Origin: Aureococcus anophagefferens
Taxonomy: Eukaryota; Sar; Pelagophyceae; Pelagomonadales; Pelagomonadaceae
DNA: 64,000 bases
Direction of reading: 5' to 3'
Assembly (NCBI RefSeq): GCF_000186865.1
Contig: NW_008705576.1
Span: forward strand, 265,857 to 329,856
The notes under the pieces were generated by a model, which was not told where the DNA came from, made no database searches, and saw only the letters and a program-made list of their open reading frames with translations. Shown here in pieces: positions 16,914-26,235 of this stretch; position 1 is the first letter of the stretch, and every line of letters begins with the position of its first letter. Position numbers and translations under genes: made by a program.

Positions 16914-18431
16914 ATGGCGAACGCGACGGTGTGCCTCCACTACAAGGAGGGCGACGTGAGCGCGTCGTTCAAGCTCGTGCTGTCGCCGGCGCTGCAGGCC
17001 AAGCACGCCACGGGCAAGCTGCTGGCCTGGTTCGCCCGCGCCGAGCGCGGCACGCGCCCCTGGCGCACGGACCGCCTGATCCTCGTGGACCTCGACGGCC
17101 GCTGCCTCGACCTCGACGCGCCCCTCGCGGCGACGCTGGCGGCTCAGGCGGCCGGCGGCGACGGGTTCGCGCGGCTCCTCGTGCGACCGTGGCTCCACGA
17201 GCGGACCGCGGCGGCGCTCGTCGCCCCGAAGACGGCCGACGCCTGGGCGTTGTTCTGCCCCATCGAGAAGCTCGTCCTCTACGACAAGTCGGCGGCGACG
17301 CCGGCCGACGCGCCGGGCCTCTCGGCGGACGACGTCTTCTACCTGCGTTTCCTCCGGAAGCTCCGGGGCAGCGGCGCGGGCCTCGGCAAGGAGCGGCAGG
17401 AGTCCTTCAAGAAGCTCATGGAGGGCGAGGCGCAGCGGGGCGACTGGAAGAAGGAGAAGCGCTGGGCGCGCCGGGGCCAGATCCCGCGGCCGGGCTGCCG
17501 ATGGGTGACGTGCGTCGACGACGTCCCGTGCCTCGTCGCGGAGATCCTGGGCAAGGAGCCCGTCGAGGACCCGAGCGGCGCGGCGCCCGCGGGGCTGCGC
17601 GGCGGCGAGCGCGTCGTCGCCCGGCGCTACGGCGTCTCCAAAGAGCACGTGTTGCGCTGGGGCGAGCGCGCGTCCGGAGACGCGCAGCAGATGCTCGCGA
17701 TGGCGCCCCGGTGGCTCGAGGTCGAGTACGACGACGGCGACGATGTCGTCTGCGGCTGGGCGCCGGCGGTGGCGTTCTTCGACGCCGAGGAGCCGCCGGA
17801 GCTCAAGCGGGAGCTCGGCGACGCGTCGTCGTCCGACGACGACGACGACGACGGCGTGCTGCCGCGGCCGCCGGGCATCGCGCCCAAGCTCTGGGGCCGC
17901 GTCCTCGCGGCCCACGAGTGGAAGGGCGACGGCGACCGCCTCCTCGCGCTCCGGGGGCTCCGCGCGCGCGACGCGGCCGCCGCGTACGACGTCGCCGTCG
18001 ATTTCGCGAATCTCGCGGACGCGGACGCGTGCGCCGGCGGCGACGCGGCCTGCGGCGCGCCCTGGGCGACGCGGCGCCTCGCGCCGCTGCTGCGGGCCTT
18101 CTGGCGCGCCGCGGCGCTGAACGCGGCCGTCGCGCTGCTCGCGTCCGGCGAGGCCCAGGCGGCGATCGACGCGCTCGCGCGCGACCGGCCGAGCCCGGGC
18201 CTCCTGCGCGCGGAGCCCGACGACGCCGACGGCCTCTTCTGCCGCGCCGAGGCCCTGGCGCGCCTCCGCTTCCCGAAGCTCGCGCTCGACCAGCTCGACC
18301 TCGTCAAGGCGACGCACGGCGCGGCGCTCACGGAGCGGCAGGCCCGGACCCTCGACGCGGCGCGCGACCACGCGGCGGAGAAGATCGCCGCCCTCGCCAA
18401 GCCCAAGCGCAAGACGAAGAAGCGCTGGTAA
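16914..18431 (+). CDS. Hydrophilic protein with possible C-terminal TPR-like helices, unknown
   Basis: 505 aa from the ATG at 16914. An in-frame ATG at 16764 is less likely because the added 50 residues are Arg/Ala-rich leader-like sequence. The start M-A-N-A-T-V-C-L-H-Y-K and a following V-D-L-D-G-R-C-L-D-L-D-A-P block suggest a small beta domain. The middle is rich in Trp and basic residues (R-R-G-Q-I-P-R-P-G-C-R-W), then an acidic run near 305-312. From about 375 on, paired helices with A-L-N-A-A-V-A-L-L-A-S-G-E-A-Q-A-A-I and D-G-L-F-C-R-A-E-A-L-A-R-L read like TPRs. The tail K-P-K-R-K-T-K-K-R-W is a likely nuclear signal. No enzymatic motif is seen. Confidence 0.6.
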   Translation: MANATVCLHYKEGDVSASFKLVLSPALQAKHATGKLLAWFARAERGTRPWRTDRLILVDLDGRCLDLDAPLAATLAAQAAGGDGFARLLVRPWLHERTAAALVAPKTADAWALFCPIEKLVLYDKSAATPADAPGLSADDVFYLRFLRKLRGSGAGLGKERQESFKKLMEGEAQRGDWKKEKRWARRGQIPRPGCRWVTCVDDVPCLVAEILGKEPVEDPSGAAPAGLRGGERVVARRYGVSKEHVLRWGERASGDAQQMLAMAPRWLEVEYDDGDDVVCGWAPAVAFFDAEEPPELKRELGDASSSDDDDDDGVLPRPPGIAPKLWGRVLAAHEWKGDGDRLLALRGLRARDAAAAYDVAVDFANLADADACAGGDAACGAPWATRRLAPLLRAFWRAAALNAAVALLASGEAQAAIDALARDRPSPGLLRAEPDDADGLFCRAEALARLRFPKLALDQLDLVKATHGAALTERQARTLDAARDHAAEKIAALAKPKRKTKKRW

Positions 18432-18468
18432 ATTTTCTTTCTTGGAAGGGTGTTCTTAGTCACGCGCT

Positions 18469-19047
18469 TCACCAGCCGCCCGGCGGCGCCACGAAGGCGG
18501 CGATCGCGAGGAGGCAGTCGTCGGGGACGGGGGCGCACTTGGAGACGATGGACTTGAGGACTGCGCGGTGCTTGAGAACGAACTCCTCCCAGCCGCCCGC
18601 GGCTTCGACCGATTCGACGAACGCGAGCGCGGGTCCCCGAAGCAGATATTTATGGCTATCATCAAAAGACGCTCCAGCACGGAGCAGGAGCTTGAAAATG
18701 CGGCGAGTCTCGCTCCCCCCATTTTGAAGATGAGCCATGCGCCAAATGGTCGTAGAAGCGTCAGTCTCCGCACGCACGTCCGCGCCAGCAGCGATCAAGA
18801 CGGACACGACTCGCGACCATCCATGCCGAGCGGCACCATGCAAGGGCGTCCAACCATGCACGTCGCGTGGATCTATTCCGGCGCCGGCGCCAATCAATGC
18901 GACCGCAGCAGCGAGTCGCCCATAGCAAGCGGCCCGATGCAACGGAGTGTTGTGGTTATCCCGCTCGTTCACGTCGTGCCCAGCCGCGATGAGTGAACCA
19001 ATCCGAGCTACATCTCCGTTCTCCGCAGCTTCGTGCAGGGGCGCCAT
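18469..19047 (-). CDS. Short ankyrin-repeat protein
   Basis: 192 aa from the ATG at 19047. Three ankyrin repeats are clear: M-A-P-L-H-E-A-A-E-N-G-D, N-T-P-L-H-R-A-A-C-Y-G-R, and W-T-P-L-H-G-A-A-R-H-G-W followed by V-L-I-A-A-G-A-D-V. A weaker fourth repeat has L-L-L-R-A-G-A-S-F. The C-terminal helix region ends P-V-P-D-D-C-L-L-A-I-A-A-F-V. Third codon positions are much less G/C-biased than in the flanking genes, giving locally A/T-rich stretches near 18640-18760. This may mean a young or transferred gene, or relaxed constraint. Ankyrin proteins of this type are scaffolds; the partner is unknown. Confidence 0.7.
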   Translation of the reverse strand: MAPLHEAAENGDVARIGSLIAAGHDVNERDNHNTPLHRAACYGRLAAAVALIGAGAGIDPRDVHGWTPLHGAARHGWSRVVSVLIAAGADVRAETDASTTIWRMAHLQNGGSETRRIFKLLLRAGASFDDSHKYLLRGPALAFVESVEAAGGWEEFVLKHRAVLKSIVSKCAPVPDDCLLAIAAFVAPPGGW

Positions 19048-19220
19048 CGCAAGGCGGGATGGGTCAGCTAGGCGCTCGGCGCGAGCAGCTCGGTAGGCGC
19101 GCGGGTCGTGGCACGGGGACGCGCTAAAAAGCTGCAAGTTACTTGTTTTACTTTTCGAATGCCGAGGGGCAGCCCCTCGTCACCAAACAAAACGCTGGTG
19201 GTAGGGCGCGGGCCCATTGC

Positions 19221-20627
19221 ATGGACCTGCGGAACCGCGGGGCAGAGTCGGTGCCGCTCATGGATACGACGGCGAGCCCCATGCGGCCGGAGAAGGACGA
19301 CGGCCTCGGGCGGTCGCTCCTGGCGCGCAACATGCCGCGCTGGACCGACGAGAGCCGCCACGACCGGCCCAAGGAGCTGAACAACGCGGCATTCTCGACG
19401 GTCCAGGTCCTGAACTCCATGATCGGCTCGGGCGTGCTGAGCTTCCCCTACGTCTTCGCGAACTGCGGCTGGATCCTCAGCATCCTGCTCCTCGGTTTGA
19501 GCGCGGTCGTCTGCTACGCGACAAGCATCATGCTCCTCCGCGTGGGCCAGGCCGTGGGCCACCCCAAGGGCGAGCTCAGCGAGGTCATCGAGAAGACGCT
19601 GGGCGTGCCCTGGCGCAAGGGCGTCGACATCTGCATCGCGCTGAGCTGTTTGGGGGCGCTGCTGACGTACTACAACGTCATCGGCACGCTCGGCAGCGAC
19701 CTCCTGAAATCCGTGCGCCACGACGACGGCGCGGAGCTCGTCGTCGACACCTACGCGGGCTTCATGTTCGTCGTCGTCGGCCTCGTCGCCGCGCCGCCCT
19801 GCTTCTTCCGGGAATACGGCGAGCTCACGCCCATCAGCCTCCTGTCGCTCTCGTTCATCGTCTTCACGACGCTCGTGGTCATGGGCAAGGGCATCGACAA
19901 GGGCCACGCCATCCCCGCGGGGCCCGACTCCTGGTACGCCCCCGTCACGCTCCTGGGCAACTTCGTCTACGCGACGTCGATGCAGTACGTCGTCTTCGAG
20001 ATGTACGCGTCCATGGAGGCGACGTCGCGGCCGGCCGTCAAGTCCGTCGTCGCGGGCGCCGTGGGCTGCGGCTGCTCCATCCTGCTCGTCATGGGCCTCG
20101 GCGGCGTCGCGGCCATCGGCTCCGACGTCGACAGCGACGTGCTCTCGTCGCTGGACTCGAAGACGATCCTCGTGAAGGTCCTCTACGGGTGCACGATCGC
20201 GCACCTGTGCTTCTACATCCCCAACGACTTCATCATCGGCCGCCTCTTCTTCTGGCGGTCCTGGGGCGTCAACTACCTCCAGATGCCCGAGCAGCGCCAC
20301 GTCTTCACGACGTTCTGCTTCGTCTTCGGGCCCTTGGCGCTCATGGCGTCGATCCCGCGCGACATGGTCAACGGCGTCTTCGAGCTCTGCATCGCGCTCA
20401 CGGGCGAGATCCCGACGACCATCGCGGCGCTCGTCGCGCCCTGCCTCGCCTACCGCGCGGCGGTCCTCGACCGCGGCGAGGCCGACGCGCCCGTGTCCGC
20501 CGCGCAGACGACGGCGATCTTGTACGGCGCCTACTTCGTCCTCTTCATCTCGCCCATCGTCACGCTCTACCAGTTCATCGACGACTGCGTCGACGACGGC
20601 TGCGCGTCCTACGACGGCCGGCGCTAG
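19221..20627 (+). CDS. SLC38-type (AAAP family) amino-acid transporter
   Basis: 468 aa. After a 50-residue cytosolic N-terminus comes A-A-F-S-T-V-Q-V-L-N-S-M-I-G-S-G-V-L-S-F-P-Y-V-F. This is the TM1 signature of SLC38/AAAP carriers (N-x-x-x-G-S-G-x-L-x-x-P). About eleven membrane spans follow, including P-I-S-L-L-S-L-S-F-I-V-F-T-T-L-V-V-M and F-V-Y-A-T-S-M-Q-Y-V-V-F-E-M-Y. These carriers move neutral amino acids with Na+ or H+ across plasma or lysosome-like membranes. The ATG at 19221 is the first in frame. Upstream sequence is the A/T-richer spacer to the ankyrin gene, which diverges from it. Substrate unknown. Confidence 0.88.
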   Translation: MDLRNRGAESVPLMDTTASPMRPEKDDGLGRSLLARNMPRWTDESRHDRPKELNNAAFSTVQVLNSMIGSGVLSFPYVFANCGWILSILLLGLSAVVCYATSIMLLRVGQAVGHPKGELSEVIEKTLGVPWRKGVDICIALSCLGALLTYYNVIGTLGSDLLKSVRHDDGAELVVDTYAGFMFVVVGLVAAPPCFFREYGELTPISLLSLSFIVFTTLVVMGKGIDKGHAIPAGPDSWYAPVTLLGNFVYATSMQYVVFEMYASMEATSRPAVKSVVAGAVGCGCSILLVMGLGGVAAIGSDVDSDVLSSLDSKTILVKVLYGCTIAHLCFYIPNDFIIGRLFFWRSWGVNYLQMPEQRHVFTTFCFVFGPLALMASIPRDMVNGVFELCIALTGEIPTTIAALVAPCLAYRAAVLDRGEADAPVSAAQTTAILYGAYFVLFISPIVTLYQFIDDCVDDGCASYDGRR

Positions 20628-20699
20628 GCGGGTTCGCATATACAATCGCCGAGGAGACCAAAGGAGGTGACGCCACGCGTCATCTATCTTCATCTGGCC

Positions 20700-21542
20700 T
20701 CATTGGATCGCGCCCCCGCCGCGCGAGTCGAGCTCCGCGCGGAGCACCGCGGCTTCCACGCGGAGCCGCGCGTTCTCCGCGCGGAGCGCGTCGACGTCCT
20801 CGGCGGCCGCGTCGGCGGCGCCGGCCTCGCCGGCTTCGCACGCCGCCCCGCCCGCCGCCGCGGCGAGCATGGCCGCGCACGCGGCGAAGTCGCCCGCGCG
20901 CGACTCGAGCGCCTCCTGCGCGGGCGTCCGCAGGCCCTCGCCCCGCGAGTAGGGGCTCGCGCCGAGCTCGAGGAGCGCCGCGACCGTCGCCGCGCAGCCG
21001 CGCTTCGCGGCCTCGTGCAGGGCCGTGCGCGACGCGTAGGTCATGGCCGCCGGGTCGCCCGCGCGCCCCCACCGCGCGACGTTCCAGTCGGGCCGCTGGT
21101 CGATCCACCGCCCGCGGAACTCCGAGAGGCGCACGCCGTGGCCGCTCGGCTGGCCGTTCGAGCCGTCGAGGTAGTTGATGAGCTGGAAGAGCCGCGCGTT
21201 GACGTCCGCGCCGCTTTTCGCGAGTTTTCGGACGGCCCCGGCGTCGCCGCGGCCCGCGGCGACGTAGAGCCGGCGGTTGAGGTGCTGGTTCCGGCCGACG
21301 CCCTTGAAGCCCACGGGCCGGCCGGCGCGCGCCTGGAGGCTGTCCGGGTCGAGGACCGCCTCCTGGTACCATCGCATGACGGGGACGTCGGGACCGGGCT
21401 CGGCCTTGCTCCCGCCGAAGCCCAGGATCGGGCTGAGCGCCACGCGCAGCAGGTCCCAGACGACGAGCTCCGCCGCGCGCGGCAGCACCGAGAACAGCGT
21501 GTCGGCGACGCCGCGCGCCGCGGGCAACTGCATCGCGGCCAT
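20700..21542 (-). CDS. Ankyrin-repeat protein with a C-terminal coiled coil
   Basis: 280 aa. The N-terminal 60 residues include hydrophobic helices (L-V-V-W-D-L-L-R-V-A-L). Ankyrin-type pairs follow at about 88-115 (R-R-L-Y-V-A-A-G-R-G-D-A-G-A-V-R-K-L) and 168-195 (R-T-A-L-H-E-A-A-K-R-G-C-A-A-T-V-A-A-L-L-E-L-G-A), separated by an insertion. The last 35 residues, D-V-D-A-L-R-A-E-N-A-R-L-R-V-E-A-A-V-L-R-A-E-L, form a short heptad coiled coil. No enzyme motif. Codon use is like the neighbours, unlike the smaller ankyrin gene at 18469. Confidence 0.72.
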   Translation of the reverse strand: MAAMQLPAARGVADTLFSVLPRAAELVVWDLLRVALSPILGFGGSKAEPGPDVPVMRWYQEAVLDPDSLQARAGRPVGFKGVGRNQHLNRRLYVAAGRGDAGAVRKLAKSGADVNARLFQLINYLDGSNGQPSGHGVRLSEFRGRWIDQRPDWNVARWGRAGDPAAMTYASRTALHEAAKRGCAATVAALLELGASPYSRGEGLRTPAQEALESRAGDFAACAAMLAAAAGGAACEAGEAGAADAAAEDVDALRAENARLRVEAAVLRAELDSRGGGAIQ

Positions 21543-21795
21543 GATGGGCTGCTTCAGATCATACGAAATTGTTTCATGATCCCGTTCCTACGTTCCTTTC
21601 CCCTTCACCGTTTTGGGTGTTGTACTGCAACCTGTAGATTTGAAGGTACAAGTGGGGGATTACACAACGTCACAGGGCACAATGCGGGCGACGAAACACA
21701 CGGGGATCGGTCGGTCGGCGGTTTCGATTGAGTATGGCGCGTCGAGGCTTTGGTCACAGCGCGTCGAGGGTTGAGTATTGCGCGTTCAGGATGGA

Positions 21796-24700
21796 TCACA
21801 GGGTCGCCGTCGGGATGTTGTTCTCGTCGAGCGTGAGCTGGACGCGCAACGGCACGGGCATCGGCGGCCGCGGCATCGGGAGCGCCCGCGGCGGAGCCCG
21901 AAAGGGCGCCGCCGGAGCCGGAGGACGCGCCGGCGGCGCCGCCGGAACCGGCGGAGCCCGATAAGGCGCCGCCGCAGCCGGAGGACGCGGAGCCCAAAGA
22001 GGCGGAGCCCGAAAGGGCGCCGCGGACGCCGGGGGACGCGCCGGCAGCGCCGGCAGAGCCGGAGGACGCGCCGCCGGAGCCCGAAAGGGCGCCGCCGGAG
22101 CCGGAGGCCGCGCCACCGCCGGAGGACGCGCCGGCGGAGCCCGAAAGGGCGCCGCGGACGCCGGAGGACGCGCCGCCGCCGCCGGCGGAGCACCACCGAA
22201 GATGGCGTCGATGGCCTCGTTCACCTCGTCCGCCTGGGCCTGGTTCGTCGGGCTGCAGACCTCCGCGAGCAGGTTGCGGAAGTAGGGCGGCGCGTCCCTC
22301 TTTCCGGCGGCGAAGGACGACACGAGCTCCGACGCCCACCGCGCGCTGGCCGGCGTGCAGTCGAGGGCGGCGGGCTCCGCCGCGCCGGGCGGCTCCGGCG
22401 ACGACGGCCGCGGCGCCGGCGAGATCGCCGCGCGCGCGCGCTCCTCGTACTCGTGGCGCCGCGCCTCCATCGCCCGGAGCTTCGAGTCGCCGCGCTGGAT
22501 CGACGCGGCGCGCCGCGGCGCCGCGGGCGGCCCGGCGGGCGCCGCGCGGCACGCGCTCGCGCCGAAGCGCAGGTCGCAGGCGCAGCGGCCCGGGCTCCGG
22601 CCGCAGTCCGCGCAGACGCCGTCGTCGCGCGGCGCCGCGGGCGCGCCCTCGCCGTCGCGGCGGCGCAGCAGACCCCGCATCGTCGCGGGCGAGAGTCCGA
22701 CGCGCGAGACCCCGGCGAACCCCTTCACCTCCAACGGGAACGGCTCCGCGGCCGCCGGGGCCGGAGCCCCCGCGGCCGCCGGAGCCGGAGGCGCCGCGGC
22801 CGACGGAGCCGGAGCCGCGGCCGCCGGAGCCGGAGCCGGAGCCGCCGGAGCCGCCGGAGCCGGAGCCGCCGCGGCCGCCGGAGCCGCGGCCGCCGGAGCC
22901 GGAGCCGCCGCGCGCGGCGGCGTCGCGGCCGCGGCCGACTGCAGCGTCGTGGCCGGCGGCGCGGCCTGCGGCGGCGGCGGCGGCGCAGAGGCCGGCGCGG
23001 GGACCTCCCGCCCACCCTCGGCGGCGGCGACGCAGCGGAGCGCGCCATCGACGACGCGGAGCTCGCGGGCCGGCGGCGGCGCCGCGGCCGCGGCCGCCGC
23101 GGCCGCGGCGGCCGCGCGCGCGCCGTCGTTCGCCTCGTCGCGGCGGCGCCGCGCGGGCGCGCAGACGCGGCACGTCTCCGCGCGGCACGCGTCGAAGTGG
23201 CGGAGCAGGTCGCAGGCCTCGTCGCAGCCCGGGAAGGCGCAGCGCGGCGCGGCGCGGACCTGCGGCAGCCGCGCGAGCGCCTCGAGGTCCCCCGCGCCGC
23301 CGTCGCCGGACGCGTCGACGCCCAGCAGCGCGCCGAGGCGCGTGCGCGGGTCCGGCGGCGCGGCCGCGGCGCGGCGCGGGCAGCGGCCCGCGTGGTCCGC
23401 GAGCGCGCCGCCCCCGCCCGCCGCGAGCGCGTCGAGGCGCGCCGCGTAGACCTGCCCCAGGCGCTCGAGGCGCGCGGGCGCGCACAGCGCGCACGCGAGG
23501 CCGCAGCCGTTGGCGCGGTAGTGCGCGACGACGCGGCGCCGCAGGGCCGGCGGGACGCGGCCGTCGATGTTGTCGACGTCCGCCGCACCACCGCCGCGGT
23601 CGCCGCGCGCGAGCGCGCGCTGCGCGTCGCGCAGGTAGCGCGCCGCGTCGCCGACGTCGCGCGCGTGGGCGATGTCCGGCGCGGCGCGCGCCGCCCAGGC
23701 CGCGAACCACGGCAGCGCCTCGAGCCGCGCGAGGAGCGGGCCGGCGACGTCGCCGGCGCCGAGCGCGCGCGCCAACCACGCGTGCGCGCGGAAGGGTTCC
23801 TGCTCCCCGTCCTCGTCGAGGCCGCCCGCGGGCAGCATGCAGAGCGGCACCCTGACGGCGGCGCCGCGCGCCGGGGCCCGCCGCCCGGGGAAGAGCGCGC
23901 AGAGCCACGTGACGCGGTCCGCGGGCGAAAAGCGCCGCGCGGGCGATGAAACGGGCCGCGGCGCCGGGGGCGGCGCGGCGCGCGCGGCGCCGCGGCCGCA
24001 GGTGTGCGCCGAGTGGGCGCCCCGGCTGCACGCCGCGCAGAACCCGACGTCGCCGTCGTCGTCGCCGACGAGCAATTCGTCGCCCGGCCGGAGGTCGCGC
24101 AGCACCCGCCACGCGAGCACGGGCCGCCCGCGGTGCTCCACGGCGAATTCCACGGTGGCCTCGGCCGGGTCGCAGCGGCGGAGCAGCGCGCTCCGCGACA
24201 CGGCGTCGTCGAAGGCCACGCGGAAGAGCGCGCCGCTCACTGACACCAAATCGGAATCGGCGACGCCCGCGTCCGACTCGACGCGGGCCGCGCCGGGGTC
24301 CGGGACGAGGCCCGATTTCAGCGCGACGGCCGCGACGACGGCGTCGCCGTCGACCCGCACCTTCTCCGTCAGCTTCCGCTCCAGGGACTCGAAGCCGCGG
24401 CGGAAGCCGGAGTCGTCCGTCGGCCGCTGCGTCGACCCGGCGGCGCCGAGCACGTCCGCGCACGTCGCGAGCGTTATTTTCCGCCGCTTCGCCGGGCGCT
24501 CCTCCTCGACGCCCCGCGGCGACGCCGACGCCGGCGGCGGGGCGCGCGCGCGGCCGGCGAGCCGCGCCGCGAGGTCCGCGCCGACCGCGCGCGCGAGCTC
24601 CGCCGGCGTCGCGCGGACCACGTCCTCGACGCGGCCCGCGACCTCCAGGACCCTGGCGGCGTCGGCGCCCTCGACGCCGCGGGCCTCGCGCAGCCACGTC

Positions 24701-24885
24701 GCGAGCGCCTCCCGCCGGCGCCCCGCGAAGACTTTGCGGAGGAGCGACGCGTCGAGGCCCGACGCGCGCAGCTCCGCGTCCGTCGCGCGGCGCGCGTCCT
24801 CGACGCGGCCCACGGCGAGCAGCGCCGCGAGTTCCTCCTCGGAGAGCCGCCAGGCCCGGCGGGCGGCGGGCGCCCCGGCGTCCAT
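21796..24885 (-). CDS. Large Cys/His- and Pro/Ala-rich protein, probably nuclear (SET-tail-like and TAZ-like zinc regions)
   Basis: 1029 aa without introns. The N-terminus (1-110) is helical and rich in A-R-R-A-T-D-A-E-L-R type repeats. K-R-R-K-I near 135 is a nuclear signal. Residues about 230-290 contain L-L-R-R-C-D-P-A-E-A-T-V-E-F and R-V-L-R-D-L-R-P-G-D-E-L, which resemble the last part of a SET domain, though the catalytic half is not visible. Two Cys/His clusters follow: C-G-L-A-C-A-L-C with H-x-x-x-C, and C-A-F-P-G-C-D-E-A-C-D-L-L-R-H-F-D-A-C-R-A-E-T-C-R-V-C, which is TAZ-finger-like. After this come long Ala/Pro tracts and a 21796-22200 tail of R-P-P-A-x-A-A-P-F-R-A-P-P repeats. A chromatin or transcription role is an inference from these pieces only. 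Confidence 0.6.
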   Translation of the reverse strand: MDAGAPAARRAWRLSEEELAALLAVGRVEDARRATDAELRASGLDASLLRKVFAGRRREALATWLREARGVEGADAARVLEVAGRVEDVVRATPAELARAVGADLAARLAGRARAPPPASASPRGVEEERPAKRRKITLATCADVLGAAGSTQRPTDDSGFRRGFESLERKLTEKVRVDGDAVVAAVALKSGLVPDPGAARVESDAGVADSDLVSVSGALFRVAFDDAVSRSALLRRCDPAEATVEFAVEHRGRPVLAWRVLRDLRPGDELLVGDDDGDVGFCAACSRGAHSAHTCGRGAARAAPPPAPRPVSSPARRFSPADRVTWLCALFPGRRAPARGAAVRVPLCMLPAGGLDEDGEQEPFRAHAWLARALGAGDVAGPLLARLEALPWFAAWAARAAPDIAHARDVGDAARYLRDAQRALARGDRGGGAADVDNIDGRVPPALRRRVVAHYRANGCGLACALCAPARLERLGQVYAARLDALAAGGGGALADHAGRCPRRAAAAPPDPRTRLGALLGVDASGDGGAGDLEALARLPQVRAAPRCAFPGCDEACDLLRHFDACRAETCRVCAPARRRRDEANDGARAAAAAAAAAAAAPPPARELRVVDGALRCVAAAEGGREVPAPASAPPPPPQAAPPATTLQSAAAATPPRAAAPAPAAAAPAAAAAPAPAAPAAPAPAPAAAAPAPSAAAPPAPAAAGAPAPAAAEPFPLEVKGFAGVSRVGLSPATMRGLLRRRDGEGAPAAPRDDGVCADCGRSPGRCACDLRFGASACRAAPAGPPAAPRRAASIQRGDSKLRAMEARRHEYEERARAAISPAPRPSSPEPPGAAEPAALDCTPASARWASELVSSFAAGKRDAPPYFRNLLAEVCSPTNQAQADEVNEAIDAIFGGAPPAAAARPPASAAPFRAPPARPPAVARPPAPAAPFRAPAARPPALPALPARPPASAAPFRAPPLWAPRPPAAAAPYRAPPVPAAPPARPPAPAAPFRAPPRALPMPRPPMPVPLRVQLTLDENNIPTATL
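21880..22195. repeat. Degenerate Pro/Ala-coding tandem repeat
   Basis: About ten imperfect copies of a 27-36-bp unit read as R-P-P-A-P-A-A-P-F-R-A-P-P in the gene on the minus strand. On the plus strand the unit contains GAGCCCGAAAGGGCGCCGCC with variation. It is part of the coding sequence, not a separate element. Confidence 0.75.
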
Positions 24886-25075
24886 TGCCGCGGACCCGGG
24901 TGCTCGCAGCCGACGAAGCTGTCTCGTCTAGCAAGATCTTGATCGCCGTGATGGTGCACTATGGTGCTGCGATGGTGCTGTGCCTGTGGCAAGAATCACT
25001 GTCGCAGCTCGTCGCAGCCACACCTCTCGCAGCTCGTCGCAAGCAGCTCGCAGCCTCTTGCAGCAGCCAGGAACC

Positions 25076-26207
25076 ATGCTGGCCTCCACGCTGCGCGCCG
25101 CGCGCACCACGCTCACGAAGCGCCTCGCGACGACGCAGGCCGTCGTCCTCGAGGAGGTCGGCAAGCTGTCGCTGCGCGACATTGACGTGAGCGAGCCGTT
25201 CACGGCCGACGACGTGCGCATCGACATCAAGTCCGTGGGCATCTGCGGCTCGGACGTGCACTACTACAAGCACGGCGTCATCGGCCCCTTCGTCGTGAAC
25301 CAGCCCATGATCCTGGGACACGAAGCGTCCGGCGTCGTCGCCGAGGTCGGCGCGAACGTCACGCATCTCGAGGTCGGCGACCGCGTCTGCATGGAGCCGG
25401 GCGTGCCCGACCCCACCAGCGCCGAGAGCCGCCTGGGCATGTACAACTTGTGCCGCAAGCTGCGCTTCTGGGCGACGCCGCCCTACGCGCGAAATCTATT
25501 GGACGACCCGGCGTGGGCCGCGGGCCACGGCTGCCTGCGGCCGAGCGTCGTGCACCCGGCGAACTACACCTTCAAGCTGCCGGACAACGTGAGCCTCGAC
25601 GAGGGCGCCATGGTCGAGCCCCTCGCCGTGGGCATGCACGCGTCGACGATGGCGGAGATCCGCCCGGGCGACGTCTGCGCGGTCGTCGGCGCGGGGCCCA
25701 TCGGCTTCCTGACGGCGCTGTCGGCGCTGGCCGCGGGCTGCTCCAAGGTCTACCTCTCGGACCTGTCGCCGGCGAAGCTCGCCGTCGCCGAGTCGCTCGC
25801 GCCGGGCAAGATCGTCGGCCTCGACGCGGCGGGCGACGTCGCCGCGGAGATCCTCGGCCGCGACGGGCGGCTGGGGCGCGGACGTCGTCGTCGAGTGCTC
25901 CGGCAGCGCGCCCGGCGCGATGCTCGTGCCCTTCCTGGGCTGCCCCGGCGCCAAGGCCGTCTTCGTGGGCTGCCCGCCGGACTGCGCGCTGCCCATCGGC
26001 GAGCTCCAGGTCCGCGAGATGCGCGTGCTCACGGTCTTCCGCTACGCGCACGTCTACGCCAAGGCCATCGCCATGCTCGAGAGCGGCCTCATCGACGTCA
26101 AGCCCATCATCACGAACCACTGGGACTTCGCGGACAGCGTCGCGGCCTTCGACTTCTCCTGCGACCCGCCGGACGACGTCATCAAGTCCGTCATCCACCT
26201 GCCGTGA
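25076..26207 (+). CDS. Polyol (sorbitol/xylitol) dehydrogenase, medium-chain zinc family, with a one-base frame break
   Basis: The ATG at 25076 opens with [20 protein letters not shown], a likely mitochondrial presequence. Then come [14 protein letters not shown] (catalytic zinc Cys), G-H-E-A-S-G-V-V (zinc His/Glu), [21 protein letters not shown], and the Rossmann G-A-G-P-I-G-F-L. At about 25872 the frame must shift by one base (one extra C in CGGCTGGGGC) to continue [12 protein letters not shown]. It then ends [10 protein letters not shown] at 26207. Both halves are colinear with the family and conserved, so a sequencing error is more likely than decay. These NAD enzymes oxidise sorbitol or xylitol to the ketose. 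An aldo/keto reductase is the next gene, so polyol interconversion is a reasonable guess for the pair. Confidence 0.85.
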
Positions 26208-26235
26208 GCTCCCGGCCTTACGATCGCTTTTTTGC

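Noticed and set aside
21605..24934. A second very long open frame (about 1100 codons) overlapping the Cys/Pro-rich gene on the same strand
   Set aside because: It is Arg/Gly-rich throughout with no motifs and poor codon periodicity. High GC makes stop codons rare in all frames.
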